Shown here piece after piece: positions 24,701 through 34,960 of a DNA stretch of 64,000 nucleotides. The number at the start of each line of letters is the position of its first letter. Position 1 is the stretch's first letter. Source of the stretch: Euphorbia lathyris (lineage: Eukaryota > Streptophyta > Magnoliopsida > Malpighiales > Euphorbiaceae); contig NC_088916.1 of NCBI RefSeq assembly GCF_963576675.1, positions 11,880,501-11,944,500 on the forward strand, in the 5' to 3' direction. The notes below the pieces were generated by a model, which worked only from the letters and a program-made list of their open reading frames with translations, searched no databases and was not told the DNA's origin. The position numbers were made by a program, and so were the translations under genes.

Positions 24701-27195
24701 TCCGGATAGGTGACTTCTCGAATTGCATCTGACTTTAGCAAATCCGCCACTGCTTTTTCAATCGCCTTTTGCCGCTCAGGAGCATATCCCCTCTTCTTTT
24801 GTCGCACTGGGGTTGCCCCTTTGTCTACATTCAACCGATGGGTTGCTACGTCTGGGCTTATTCCTTTTAACACTTCATTTGGGGCGGCAAATGCCGACTC
24901 ACATTGGATCAATACCTCGGTAATGGCCTTCTTTGTTTCTTCTGAGAGTCCAGCCGCTATTCGCACGTTTTTGTCATTCGAGATGGCGAATAGTTCTGTT
25001 TCTCCCAATGCTTCTTCCGGGAGCTTCTCTTCGACTTTATCCTCCTCTTCCGGTTTTGGTTCAAGTGATAATGTATAGGCCTGTTGAGATACAAGTTGAT
25101 CACCTTCAACTATGACTCGCCCTTGGTGTGTTGGCAAATGTAACGTTAAATGCTTCATTGAGATGAGCGACTCCATTTCCGACAGGAATGGCCGTCCCAG
25201 AATTATGTTGTAGGCCAGTGGGAGATCAACAATTGCGAATTCTAAATCACCTCGCCATTTTAGATTCTTATCGCCCATTTCTGCCTCCAACACCACCTGC
25301 CCACTTGTTTGAGAGGATTGACCCCCAAAACCAGTTACATCCATGAAGGTGTGTTCCACCCGCTTGTCGTTGATTCCCAACTTGTTGAATGCTGTCCGGG
25401 TAATGACATTGCAAGAACTGCCTGTGTCGATAAGGACCCGCTTGACGTCCCATCCTTCAACGGCCATCGTGATTACCAGGGCATCCGCATGTGGCTCCGT
25501 GATTCTCGCAAATGAGTAATTGAGGGCATCCCCCCTATGTGTATTGCTCTTTCGCCGTTCACGGCGAGTTCTTTTTGTTGGAGGCTCGTAGATTCCGCCT
25601 GCTATCACGTTTATCACCCCTTTCTTCTGCTTCTTTTCTGGCCGTGTTTCTCCCTCATGCGGGAGCGTTGTTTTCTCATCAGCTGTATCTTTTCTTACAA
25701 ATTGACTCAACTTGCCTCTCTCGATCAGTTTTTCTATTTCCTTCTTCAGTTCGTAGCAATCATCTGTGTCATGGCCATTCAACCTGTGGAACCTGCAATA
25801 TTTGTTAGGATGTCGCCCCAAACTGGTTCGACCTTTTACCTCGGGGAACCCCACATCCTTCTTCAGGGGGCTCTTTTCGATCCAAAGTAACACCTCCTGG
25901 CGAGTCGTGTTTAGTGGCGTGTGATATCCTCCACCTTGAAAGGGACGATCGCCTCTTCGAACAAAATTACTTTTGGACTGGGTCTGACGCCGACTGTCCG
26001 AAGTGGTTCTAGCAGCATCTCTTTCTCGCCGAGTTTGGGCCCTATGTTCCCTGTTGACATCATCCACTTTCATGAATTCTTTTGCTATCTTCATGAGCTC
26101 GGCTACAGTGCGCGGTTTGTTACGGATGATTTCTTCCCGCATGATCCAATCTGTGGTTCCATCCGCCATGATGTTGCGAATACTCACGATATCTGGGTTC
26201 TGCAATCGCACCAGGATATCGTTAAAGGCGACAACAAATTCCCTTAGGGAATTATAGTTCCTCTGTTTGATCTCCTTCAGCTGCCTATCTGTCACATCCG
26301 CTGCTTTACAGCCCACGAACTTCGCACAGAAATCCCGACTATATTGTTGCCAATTGTGAATAGATTCTGCCGGTAAAGATCGAAACCAATCAGATGCCGC
26401 ACCGCCCAAAGTTGTCGATATTAACCTGCAAATTATGCTTTCGCTTGCCCCTGCAACATCCATTATCTCTCTGTAGTTCCTGACATGAGCCTCAGGGTCA
26501 GAATTTGGATCCCCATAGTATTTTGGTATGGCAGGCGCTTTGATTCTATGATCTGGAATGAATTCCCGCAACGAAGGGGCAAAAGGTGAATCGCTCTGGA
26601 TCTCTGCTCTCGGCCTAGGCGAGTACCCCATTCGCTCCATCATGCTTCGTAATTGATCTTATAAGTCAATATCGGGTATTCGCCAGACTTCTTCCATCCG
26701 CTGCTGGTGAATTCTGGGTGGCATCCATCCGCCCATCGGTGTTGAGACGTGTGCCTGTTGGGGGACCAACCGCTGTCCCGTTATAGGATCAAAGTTCCAT
26801 GTGTGCTCTCGCCCAGGAGTCATCAACTCCGAATGTCTGTGAGGAAAAGGTTCCACTTGCTGTAGCGGAAGAGTGCCTTGCACTCCTGGCAACGGTTGGG
26901 ATGGCTGCCAGGTCGGATGTATCGTCGTAATGAGATCTGGGTGCGAGTAGTTGCTCGGGTGGCTGTGTGGGTTTGTGCGACTACTCTGGCCCACTTGATT
27001 TGGCGCCTGAGATGGCTACGGGAGGGCCGACATGACAGGGATAGTCGGTGATTGTGTTGAGATAACCATAGGTTCTTAAGGAGCAGCCGCCACGGCGGTA
27101 TTGTGTTCGGCGAGGGCCGTTAGTAAATTAATCATTCGATCTCCAGCCGCCACGGCGGTATTGTGTTCGGCGAGGGCCGTTAGTAAATTAATCAT
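21781..27195 (-). pseudogene. Gypsy gag-pol polyprotein, one frame with four nonsense codons
   Basis: A single frame of about 1,805 codons runs from the ATG at 27195 to 21781, broken only by stops at 27076, 27016, 26659 and 22456; there are no frameshifts. The 1,395-codon central part (26643-22456) is uninterrupted. Domains in order: retrotransposon gag (IPKYYGDPNSDPEAHVRNY), Cys/His knuckle (CRFHRLNGHDTDDC), aspartic protease (LIDTGSSCNVI), reverse transcriptase with YVDD, RNase H relic, archaeal-type RNase H (YTDGALSADGAG, AAEYEAM, YSDSK), integrase with an HHCC finger and its D, D and E positions (GIDIVGPF, DNGTQF, NGMTE). Catalytic motifs look intact, so the copy decayed recently. The integrase C-terminal part ends WNLENLRLYRKAE. 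Confidence 0.92.
27079..27195 (-). repeat. 60-bp coding repeat at the start of gag
   Basis: The first 40 codons of the frame are two copies of a 20-codon unit beginning MINLLTALAEHNTAVAA (27195-27136 and 27135-27079). The copies are nearly identical at the nucleotide level, so the duplication is recent. The unit is helix-prone. The first of the four stop codons follows directly. Confidence 0.85.
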
Positions 27196-27242
27196 TTGAT
27201 CCTAACATAATTAGTTCATATTAATTACTTGTGGTGGTGCAG

Positions 27243-28026
27243 GGATTTCCGAGTGGAGATGTTATTGATGATTATGAAAGTATAGGATCTTCAGTTACAA
27301 TTCAACTACCTCCAAATTGGTTTAGCAGTAACTTCATGGGTTTCAGTGTGAATGTGTTCCTTACGTTGGAAGACAAAAATAAAAAGGAGATTGATAATGA
27401 TCTTGGTGTTAGATGGACATGCCGATTCAAATCCGAATGTGGTGAAATTCGGGTTGCATCTGCCTTGTATCAATATCTCCCACCTACCTACATAAAGAGT
27501 GGCAACTTTCTTATGTATGGTTGGCCTACAAATCTTGGATTGATATTTGATCAAAGTTGGTTGCAAGAAAATTGTTGCAATGAGGCTTGTTTTGAAGCCA
27601 TTATTGAGCATTCATCTGCCTAGACTTGTTACCAAGTGAAGAAATGGTGGCCAAACTAATGTACATGGGTGATGATGAAGGAAATCAGACACGTCGGGCT
27701 TTCTAAATACTATGACAAGAGCGGTGAGTCTGGACCCAGTGGAGTATTCAACCTATACTCAGAGAAAGAGGAATCAAATGGTGAGAGATTAAAATATATC
27801 AGTCCTGCTATATGCTTGGAATTCATGACATGTTAGTGATAAGTTTTTGTAAGGATTACTCGTTATAGTTTCCTTTTCTTGCTTTGGTTCTATCTGGAAT
27901 AGAGATATTTTTCTGAACTTTATATTGGTCTTTCTTTTCACCAGGAAGATTCAGAAAAAAAAAAGTCAGGTGATAGAAGAGAAAAGCGCAAGATGACCAG
28001 AAAGACGAACCACCTGCGGAGAATGT
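27243..28026 (+). pseudogene. TNL resistance-gene 3' remnant (C-JID exon plus tail), cassette 1
   Basis: After an acceptor (GGTGCAG at 27236-27242) an exon encodes GFPSGDVIDDYESIGSSVTI, QLPPNWFSSNFMGF, ALYQYLPPTYIKSG and ACFEAIIEHSSA. This matches the C-terminal jelly-roll/Ig-like domain (C-JID) of TIR-type NLR immune receptors, which follows the leucine-rich repeats. A TAG at 27621 interrupts it where the copy at 39727 has a lysine codon. Further on are a partial tail exon and DDQKDEPPAEN followed by GTAAGC. No TIR, NB-ARC or LRR region is present; the gypsy element abuts it on the left. A relic. Confidence 0.8.
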
Positions 28027-29082
28027 AAGCTTCTTTTTTTTCTGATTGAATTATCTTTATCAATCGTCTGTTTTCCGCTGCTGGTTTATTTTCCCTTGCC
28101 ATTAATTATTCTGTGAGTCGTAAACATAATGTGATAGCTTTCATCTCTTAATATGTTTAGCTTAAACTGTTTCTTCAATTTATATGATAGCTGCCGACTG
28201 CTAAACCTCAGATAAATGAGGCTGAGAATGAGTTTAATAGTTTTTTGTTTGAAAAAGATCAAGTTCATATCAGTTGGCATATCCTGACTGTTTAGTCGAA
28301 TCAAGATAAGTGAATGAAATATAGAAGGTAAGCTGATACCACTCAAACTCGGGCTACAAAATTATGCAAAACAGAAGTGACAGATGCATATAACTGCTTG
28401 ATATTGCTAAATAATCAAACTGAGATATTCAATTTATAACATCAGACTGTTTTAGTTGCGAAAAACATGGTGTAGTATCAATACAAGAAGCTGTCTAAGC
28501 AAAGGATAGAGATGATTATGTAATACTAAACCAAATTAGCACAAGTGGTGAGAAAAGAACAACAGATAAGTAGACAATTAAACCAAATCAATGATAGATT
28601 AGACCCTAATCATTAGAGCATAAAGAATCAGGAGTAAATTTTGAACTCCAAGATGCTATTTAGATCATCCGCCTTCCTACTTGTCAAGGTTTCATATTAT
28701 TTCACTTGTCTATTAGTTTATTGCTATTCATCGTCAATTTGATGCGCTGTAGTTGGGAAGTTCTGACAATTGTGTTTATATGATCAAATTAATGAGTTTA
28801 AAGTTTCAAAACAGTTTGTTATTTTGTCTTTTATGCCTCGGCTTCATGGGTTGATCATTTATTGTTTAGTTTTCTTATAAATTTCCCAGACAAATTCGGA
28901 GCTCGGAGATATATAAAACTATAAGAGTACCGAATATATATAGATATTAAGCCAACATAGGAATTCAATACACAATATACACAACTTAATACATACCACA
29001 TAATATATATGCATACAGACCTCCAAATGAGCAATAAAGTGCATGAGCAAATAAAAACGTATACATATTGAATGCAAGAACC
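28027..29082. other. Intergenic DNA, duplicated with 35650-36985
   Basis: No gene is visible. Most of this stretch aligns with the same part of cassette 2 (35650-36985) and in shortened form with cassette 3 (40089-40690). It is probably TNL 3' intron/flank followed by the kiwellin 3' flank. Cassette 2 carries extra sequence, and cassette 3 has a deletion. Confidence 0.6.
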
Positions 29083-29634
29083 TCAAGCATCAGACCAATA
29101 AATATCCAATGCTCCGACATTATCAGGATCAGAGATTCCTAAAGCTTTCCAAACAGCTTCAGAGGCATCAACGATGTTCTTAGGACAAGGTGGTTGATAA
29201 TCATGTTCTTTGTCACAACCCATTGTTGAATCACATTCATCTACCACTTTTGCTTTAGTACTCCTTCCATTTCCATATATATTTATATACTTCAAGCATC
29301 TGCTCTCGTTACTGAACCATCCTGTTGAAAGTGCTACCACTGCCTCACTATCTGGATGATATTGATGATCACATTCTGATGGACCACCGCCGTCACCACC
29401 AGCCGCGAAACTGTTGATTGTGAGAGTTGCTTTTGTGCGGCCGGTCAACCGTGGCGAACACTTGTAAGTAGTGTATAGTTTTCCCTCTACACAGCAGTCG
29501 GAGTCATGTTCTTGGTTGCATTGATTTGGTGGAGGTTTAATCCCTCTTATCTTGCCGCTTGGGTTGCAGGTTTGAGATTTTGCGCTTGAAATTATGAGAA
29601 GAAAGAGAAGGATGATCGAACAAACTTGCTTCAT
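29083..29634 (-). CDS. Kiwellin / ripening-related protein, copy 1
   Basis: An intact 183-codon, intron-less frame. A signal peptide of about 20 residues ([20 protein letters not shown]) precedes a mature chain starting [11 protein letters not shown]. It has ten cysteines, the SDCC pair, YTTYKCSP, the [11 protein letters not shown] loop, [24 protein letters not shown] and a C terminus in DIYWSDA. These are hallmarks of kiwellins, secreted cysteine-rich proteins with a double-psi beta-barrel core. Some bind a fungal secreted chorismate mutase and blunt its activity. Compared with copy 2 it has Ser-Asn for Asn-Asn, Asn for Thr, Lys for Asn and Asn for Asp. Its native promoter is gone: about 11 bp upstream of the ATG (29645/29646) the sequence switches to copia pol in the same orientation. 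Expression is therefore uncertain. Confidence 0.93.
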   Translation of the reverse strand: MKQVCSIILLFLLIISSAKSQTCNPSGKIRGIKPPPNQCNQEHDSDCCVEGKLYTTYKCSPRLTGRTKATLTINSFAAGGDGGGPSECDHQYHPDSEAVVALSTGWFSNESRCLKYINIYGNGRSTKAKVVDECDSTMGCDKEHDYQPPCPKNIVDASEAVWKALGISDPDNVGALDIYWSDA

Positions 29635-29645
29635 TTTCTTTACTT

Positions 29646-31522
29646 ATGGCGGACGCACATATATAGTTAACTCGATGTCCCGGTAATGCTTTTGTAAACA
29701 CGTCTGCCAATTGTTCCCCTGTTCTGATGTGTGGAGTTGTGATTGTGCCATCTTCTATCTTTTCTCGAGTAAAGTGGCAGTCAACTTCTATGTGCTTTGT
29801 TCTTTCATTGAATACAGGATTATTGGCGATATAGATAGCTGCTTCATTATCACACCATAACTTCATGGGTTTCGTCTGAGCAAATCCAATCTCACTAAGA
29901 AGGTTCCGTAGCCATACAAGTTCACACGTAGTTTGTGCCATAGCCCTGTACTCAGATTCTGCACTGGATCTAGATACGACACTCTGCTTTTTACTTTTCC
30001 AAGATACTAGGTTGCCTCCGACAAATACACAATAACCCGTAGTAGAACGCCTATCTGTAAGATCTCCTGCGTAATCCGCATCTGTAAAACCTTCAACAGT
30101 GTGATGACCATGATTTTGATATAGTATACCACGCCCCGGAGTCCCCTTTAGGTATTTCAGAATATGACTAACAGCATCCCAGTGTGAAGTTCTTGGAGAT
30201 GACATGAACTGGCTTACAACACTTACTGCAAAGGAAATATCAGGACGAGTGATTGTAAGATAGTTCAATTTTCCAACGATTCGTCTATATCTTTCAGGAT
30301 CCGGAAGTAAATCTCCATCGTCGGTCTTCAGCTTCCCATTTGGTATCATAGGTGCATCACAAGTCTTTGCCTCAATCAAACCAGCGTCACTTAACACATC
30401 TAGACAGTATTTTCTCTGAGTGAGGTAAATCCCTTTACGGCTTCGGCAAACTTCAATCCCCAAAAAATATTTCAATTGTCCTAGATCCTTTGTCTGAAAA
30501 CAAGTACCGAGGAATTCTTTCAGTTTTATAATGCCAGTTTCATTATTTCCAGTAATTACAATGTCATCAACATATACGGCTAGTAAAATGCACCCAGAAC
30601 TAGATGATGAGTAGAACACAGAATGATCATATGCACTTCGACGAAGACCAAATTCAATGACAGCAGCACTGAATCGTCCAAACCAGGCACGAGGAGATTG
30701 CTTCAACCCATACAAGGACCTGCGTAACCTGCAAACTTTCCCAGACTCCCCCTGAGCAACAAAACCAGGAGGTTGCTCCATGTAAACTTCCTCGCGGAGA
30801 TCACCATTCAAAAAGGCATTCATGACATCAAGTTGATAAAGCGGCCAATTGTAAGTAGCAACCAAAGAAACGAACAATCGAACAAAGGAAAGTTTGGCAA
30901 CAGGGGAAAATGTCTCTAAATAGTCGATGTCATAAGTCTGAGCATAATCTTTTGCAACCAAACGAGCTTTCAACCGAGCAACAGAACCATCTGGATTGAA
31001 CTTGACATTGAACACCCATTTGCAACCAATAGCACGCTTTTGAGATGGAAGAGACACTAGATCCCAAGTATGATTTTGTTCAAGGGCATGCATTTCCTCT
31101 TTCATTGCTTGGAGCCAACCAGGATGATTCAGTGCTTCAGAGAGGGAGGAAGGAACAACAACTGAATCTAAGGAAGCTACAAAAGACTTCGAGGAAGGTG
31201 ATAACGCATCATAACATACAAATGAAGAAATCGGGTAAGTGCATTGGCGGGTACCTTTTCGGAGGGCGATAGGAAGGTTAATGCTAGGATCTGAAGGTGG
31301 GGAAGGATCTGGAGACGAAACAGGAGGGGGAACACTGGCAACTGGAGCACTAGAAGGTGCAGCACTTGAAGGACGTACACGCCGAGAATAAACGTGGCGG
31401 ACATCTGGTCGAGAAGGAACAGAAACCACCTGCTCACTTACAGTATAAACAAGATAATTATCGTCAGAAGGACTGGCCGGATCAATAGGAAGTGTTGATT
31501 CAAGACCATAAAAAGGAGTGTT
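29646..31522 (-). pseudogene. Copia reverse transcriptase and RNase H
   Basis: Open frame continuous with the integrase part except for the stop at 31523-31525. It contains the copia RT hallmarks WLQAMKEEMHALEQNHTWDL, KARLVAKDYAQ, LDVMNAFLNGDL, YGLKQSPRAWF and the catalytic YVDD (YVDDIVITGNN). RNase H follows with FTDADYAGD, SSAESEYRAMA and CDNEAAI. It runs out of the element into kiwellin 1 5' sequence, so the frame's last 30 or so codons are not copia. Catalytic residues look intact. Confidence 0.92.
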
Positions 31523-32665
31523 TTAAAAAAAGGTAACATCAGCGGACACCAAATAACGACCCAAAGAAGGAGAATAGCAACGATACCCTTTTTGAGTCCG
31601 AGAATAACCTACAAAGATACACTTGATGGATTTAGGATCAAGTTTGGAGACTTGTGGTCGCATGTCTTGAACAAAACAAGTACATCCAAAAACACGTGGT
31701 GCGAGAGGAAATAAAGAAGACGAGGGAAAAAGAAGGGAGTATGAAATCTGACCATTAAGGACTGAAGAAGGCATACGGTTGATGAGAAAACAGGCAGTGG
31801 AGACCGCATCTGCCCAAAAAATTTTAGGAACCTGCATTTGAAACAACAGTGCTCGAGCGACTTCTAATAAGTGACGATTCTTACGTCCGGCATCACCGTT
31901 TTGCTGAGGGGTAACAATGCAAGAAGTCTGATGAATAATACCATGCTGGGAAAGATACGATTGGAAAGTGCAAGATACATATTCCTTAGCATTGTCACTT
32001 TGCAAAATACAAATAGATTTGTTAAATTGTGTGCGAATCTCAGCATGAAAAGAACAAAAGATAGTAAATAATTCTGAACGATTTTTCATAGGATAAAGCC
32101 AAGTAACACGAGAATAATCATCGAAAAATGTTACAAAATAACGAAAACCAAGTTTGGACACAACAGGACACGGACCCCATACATCAGTGTGCACCAAAGA
32201 AAATGGAGACTCGACACGTTTATTGATTCGTGGTGGATACGAAACTCTGTGATGCTTAGCAAATTGACAAGCTTCACATTCCAGAGTAGAATCATGCGGA
32301 AGACTAGGACATAACTTTAGTAAAACTGGAAACGACGGATGGCCAAATTGACAGTGAAGTCGCAAAAGAGACGCACTTGTGCAGATAATGGATTTTGACA
32401 CCTGTCGATAAGTTGAATCAAGTACGTGCAATCCATTTACCAGGTTCCCTCTACCAATAATTTTCTTCGTCTCAAGATCCTCAAAAAGACAATGGGTAGG
32501 ATAAAAAACAACAGAACAGTTAAGAGTCTTAGTAAGTTGGCTGACAGATAATAAGTTAAGAGGGAAATTGGGTAAACATAAAACAGAGGATAAAGGAATA
32601 TTAGATGTTGGGTGAGCTGTCCCTTGTCCAATTACAGAAGTAGTTGAGCCATTGGCTAACATAAC
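31523..32665 (-). pseudogene. Copia integrase with altered catalytic glutamate
   Basis: This contains the GAG-pre-integrase zinc site (HCQFGHPSF and CEACQFAKHH), the core aspartates (HTDVWGP and LQSDNAKEY) and FWADAVSTACFLINRMPS. The usual motif around the catalytic Glu is changed: it reads NGDAGRKNRH, with Gly (codon at 31886-31888) where copia integrases have Glu, and Asp for the preceding hydrophobic residue. A TAA at 31523-31525 follows VTFF. The upstream end is cut by the hAT-like insertion at 32665. Integrase is expected to be inactive. Confidence 0.88.
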
Positions 32666-33594
32666 CATAGTTATTAAAGGCGCATGGCGCACTAAGGCGC
32701 ATGGGGTCCTGGAGCCATGGCGCATGACGATGGCGCGCGCCATAGCGAGACAAGGCGCACTTAAAAAAAAAAAAAAAAAAAGGGCGGCCCGGTCGCATTA
32801 CGCGTCCCCGCTGAGCGAGGGTCCGGGGAGGGGTCCCACCACAAGGGTGTATTGGGGGCAAGCCTTCCCTTGCCAATTTAATTGGCAAGAGGCCGCTCCT
32901 AAGACTCGAACCCGTGACCTCAGGTCACACGGCAACAACGTTTTACCGTTGCGCCAAGGCTCGCCATAGCGAGACAAGGCGCACTTAAAAAAATAAAAAA
33001 TATAAAAATATAAAACTAACATAAAACTAAATCATGAAAATATCTTAAGCATAAATAAATTTTAAAATGCAAAATAAACCCCATAGTAGAAAAACTTTAA
33101 AGTTGAATACTAATTCCTAAGTTCTACTCCTAATCTTAACTCTCCAAATCGATCACTCCTCATCATCACTATCACACTCCTCGTTTGAATTTCCTTTAGC
33201 TTCTTTGTTTCTGTTGTTTGAATTCGTTTGATGTGTTTTCTTTCTACTAAACTTCTTCCTCTTTTAATGACTCTGTCTCTTACTCTTCAAATGACTCTGT
33301 CTCTTCCTCTTCAAAGAGTCTCTTCACCTTCTACTTAGTTTAAAACCTATAATCTCTCTCCTTTTTAATACTTTTTGTTAATATAACATGTGTTCCATTC
33401 CAGATATATAAATTAACTACCAAAAAACTTCCCATAACTGCCTCTAATTGCCAAGGCGCGCCTTGGTGCGCCTTTGGCGCAAAATGGCGCACCAGGCGCG
33501 CGCCATGGCGATTGCGCCTCGCCATGGGGCTGCTATGGCACTAAGGCCTGCGCCTGGTGCGCCATGCGCCATAGGCGCGCCTTTAATAACTATG
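32666..33594. mobile_element. hAT-like non-autonomous element with long GGCGC-rich inverted ends
   Basis: A 929-bp element inside copia pol. It is flanked by a perfect 8-bp target-site duplication, AACATAAC (32658-32665 and 33595-33602). Its ends are perfect inverted repeats (CATAGTTATTAAAGG). Both subterminal regions are densely packed with GGCGC/GCGCC motifs that can fold on each other. It has no transposase. The 8-bp duplication and CANNG-type tip fit the hAT superfamily; assignment beyond that is uncertain. A SINE is nested inside. The remainder (33000-33440) is AT-rich with no gene. Confidence 0.85.
32768..32961 (-). mobile_element. Au-like tRNA-derived SINE, nested in the hAT-like element
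   Basis: On the minus strand it starts at the CCTTGGCGCAACGG A-box region, has a B box GGTTCGAGTCT (complement at 32902-32911), continues with the GACCCCTCCCCGGACCC block, and ends GGGCCGCCC plus a T-run. That layout matches the Au SINE family of plants as I recall it. A direct repeat of at least 25 bp of host element sequence flanks it (from 32738 and from 32962), an unusually long target-site duplication. It is a transcription-competent type in principle (RNA polymerase III boxes). Confidence 0.82.
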
Positions 33595-33602
33595 AACATA
33601 AC

Positions 33603-34248
33603 AGATGGAAAATGGGCCAGATGTGTTGCCGTTCATATGGTCTGTATCACCAGAGTCAATCACCCAACTACGAGAGGAGGTGGAGAGACATGCAACATGA
33701 TTACCTGTATCAGCCAGTGCGGAGGTGGAGGTGGATGGTTGTTCTGCATCATAAGTCGCAGAAAGTTGTTGAAACCGAGTATACTCATCTGCAGAAATGG
33801 TGACAGAGGATGGGGTAGGTATGATGCCACCTTGGGTTGCCATATTTGTAGATCTCCGGAGAGGATGTTGTCCCGAGTATTGGGGTGGTTTACCATGCAG
33901 TTTCCAACAATGTTTCTTAACATGCCCTTCTCCCCCACAGTGATAACAGGTACGAGGGGAGCTACGGTTGCCACTGTGAAGAGTATTGTTTCCACCTCTC
34001 CGACCGGGACCAACATTGCTTACCAAGGCTACTGTGTCAGAAGACAGCGTACCAGAAACTATTACATCATCCTTACAGACATTAAGTAAATGAGAATAGA
34101 CTTCTGCGAGAGACGGGAGTGTCCCACTAGTCAACAGTTGTGTACGGGCCACATCATACTCAGGACCTAAACCTGCCAAAAAACACTGAACAACCGAGAG
34201 ACAACCGAGAGACGGGAGTGTCCCACTAGTCAACAGTTGTGTACGGGA
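33603..34248 (-). pseudogene. Copia gag C-terminal part and protease
   Basis: Encodes the zinc knuckle CYHCGGEGHVKKHC and the aspartic protease start WVIDSGDTDHM. In the latter the third residue after Asp-Ser-Gly is Thr and the usual Ala is Asp. The N-terminal gag domain is missing. A 42-bp stretch (34107-34148) is repeated at 34206-34248, giving two copies of TSGTLPSL, and beyond it lies a T-rich run (34249-34310). After removing the hAT-like insertion the frame to integrase is off by one base, so a small indel was present too. Confidence 0.85.
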
Positions 34249-34759
34249 GTTTTTTTTTTTTTAGATCAATGTCTTCTCTTTTTTTTTTTCTTTCTCTTTT
34301 TTTTTTTTTGTTTAAATATAAAACTAATACACTGAAATTAAAATAAGTAAAAGAAAACTCTTTTTAATAAAAAAAACCTAAAACCGAGTGCGCATACAGA
34401 GAAGAGTACCAGACAGACAAATCGTGAAGAACTGTCCTGGCGGCGGCGAGCGTACAGGGTGGCCGGACAGAAGATTCCGACGCCGGAAAGGTAAGTCGGA
34501 GTGGAGGAGGAGACGTCACGTGCAGTCACGCGCCTGCGCGTGTAGGCGGAGAAGAACTTCGACGGAGGCGCGTGGGTATCACGCGCAGGTCAGACAGCGG
34601 TCGGATTTCGGAGACAGGCCGGTCGGAGGTGGAGAGGAGGACTGAGATGGGTGGTGAGATAAACTGGAGTCTGGAAATATACACAAGGGACTCAAGCCCT
34701 TCACTGATAACTCTGGAAATTCTACCAGAACACACAAACCCAAGAATACAGAGAACCTA
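34249..34759. other. Copia leader region, T-rich run and GC-rich stretch
   Basis: From 34249 to 34330 it is long T-runs. From 34380 to 34660 it is GC-rich with GGCGG repeats. It lies between the primer-binding site and gag. Open frames on both strands are compositional and I do not call a gene. Confidence 0.6.
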
Positions 34760-34773
34760 AAGCTTTGATACCA
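34760..34773 (-). other. Copia primer-binding site
   Basis: The minus strand reads TGGTATCAAAGCTT directly after the LTR end. Plant copia elements use initiator tRNA-Met with a site of the TGGTATCAGAGC type; this has one difference. Confidence 0.88.
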
Positions 34774-34959
34774 TGTAAACTTCTGTAATCTTATATCATA
34801 TATTTATATACACAACTTAGCTAGACAGTCAACTGTCCTTAACCCACAAGCAGCCTAAATATTTCTACCCTACAGTAGCCTTGAGCCACTCTTTATTAAT
34901 TACATTTACATTGACAAATAGCACCTAAGCAGCCATAGGTATGCACTATATTAATTACA
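34774..34959 (-). repeat. 5' LTR of the copia element (186 bp)
   Basis: The plus strand starts TGTAA and ends TTACA (perfect 5-bp inverted tips), directly next to the primer-binding site. It is short for a copia LTR but has TATATTTATA-like sequence near 34799-34810. Its right border is fixed by comparison with cassette 3, where the TNL flank continues instead. The matching 3' LTR is absent. Confidence 0.82.
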
Positions 34960-34960
34960 C

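Larger units (their letters stand above)
18045..27205 (-). mobile_element. Ty3/gypsy retrotransposon, Tat lineage, 5' end missing
   Basis: In element orientation (minus strand) the order is gag, protease, reverse transcriptase, RNase H, a second archaeal-type RNase H, integrase, an antisense gene, polypurine tract and 3' LTR. The dual RNase H and the extra gene between pol and the 3' LTR are traits of the Tat/Ogre/Retand group. The right end stops within the start of gag at about 27205 and abuts an NLR gene intron. No 5' LTR or primer-binding site is present. The left end abuts the second repeat array with no matching target-site duplication, so the copy was rearranged after insertion. Confidence 0.92.
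29646..34959 (-). mobile_element. Ty1/copia retrotransposon, 3'-truncated, with nested insertions
   Basis: On the minus strand: 5' LTR, primer-binding site, GC-rich leader, a shortened gag, protease, integrase, reverse transcriptase and RNase H. The element ends abruptly just after FTKALPGHRVNYIC at 29646, inside the kiwellin 1 leader; the end of pol, the polypurine tract and the 3' LTR are missing. On the right the LTR abuts the TNL tail of cassette 2. A hAT-like element split it between the protease and integrase parts. It cannot move on its own. Confidence 0.9.

Noticed and set aside
32881..32966. A tRNA-like sequence with a B box
   Set aside because: It is the head of a SINE with a T-run end and target duplication, not a tRNA gene; no anticodon stem or acceptor pairing is complete.
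33448..34089. A 213-codon plus-strand frame
   Set aside because: It spans the hAT-like arm and the complement of copia gag. The real signal (zinc knuckle, protease) is on the minus strand.
34388..34760. Arg/Gly-rich frames in the copia leader
   Set aside because: They are compositional frames in a GC-rich untranslated region next to the primer-binding site.
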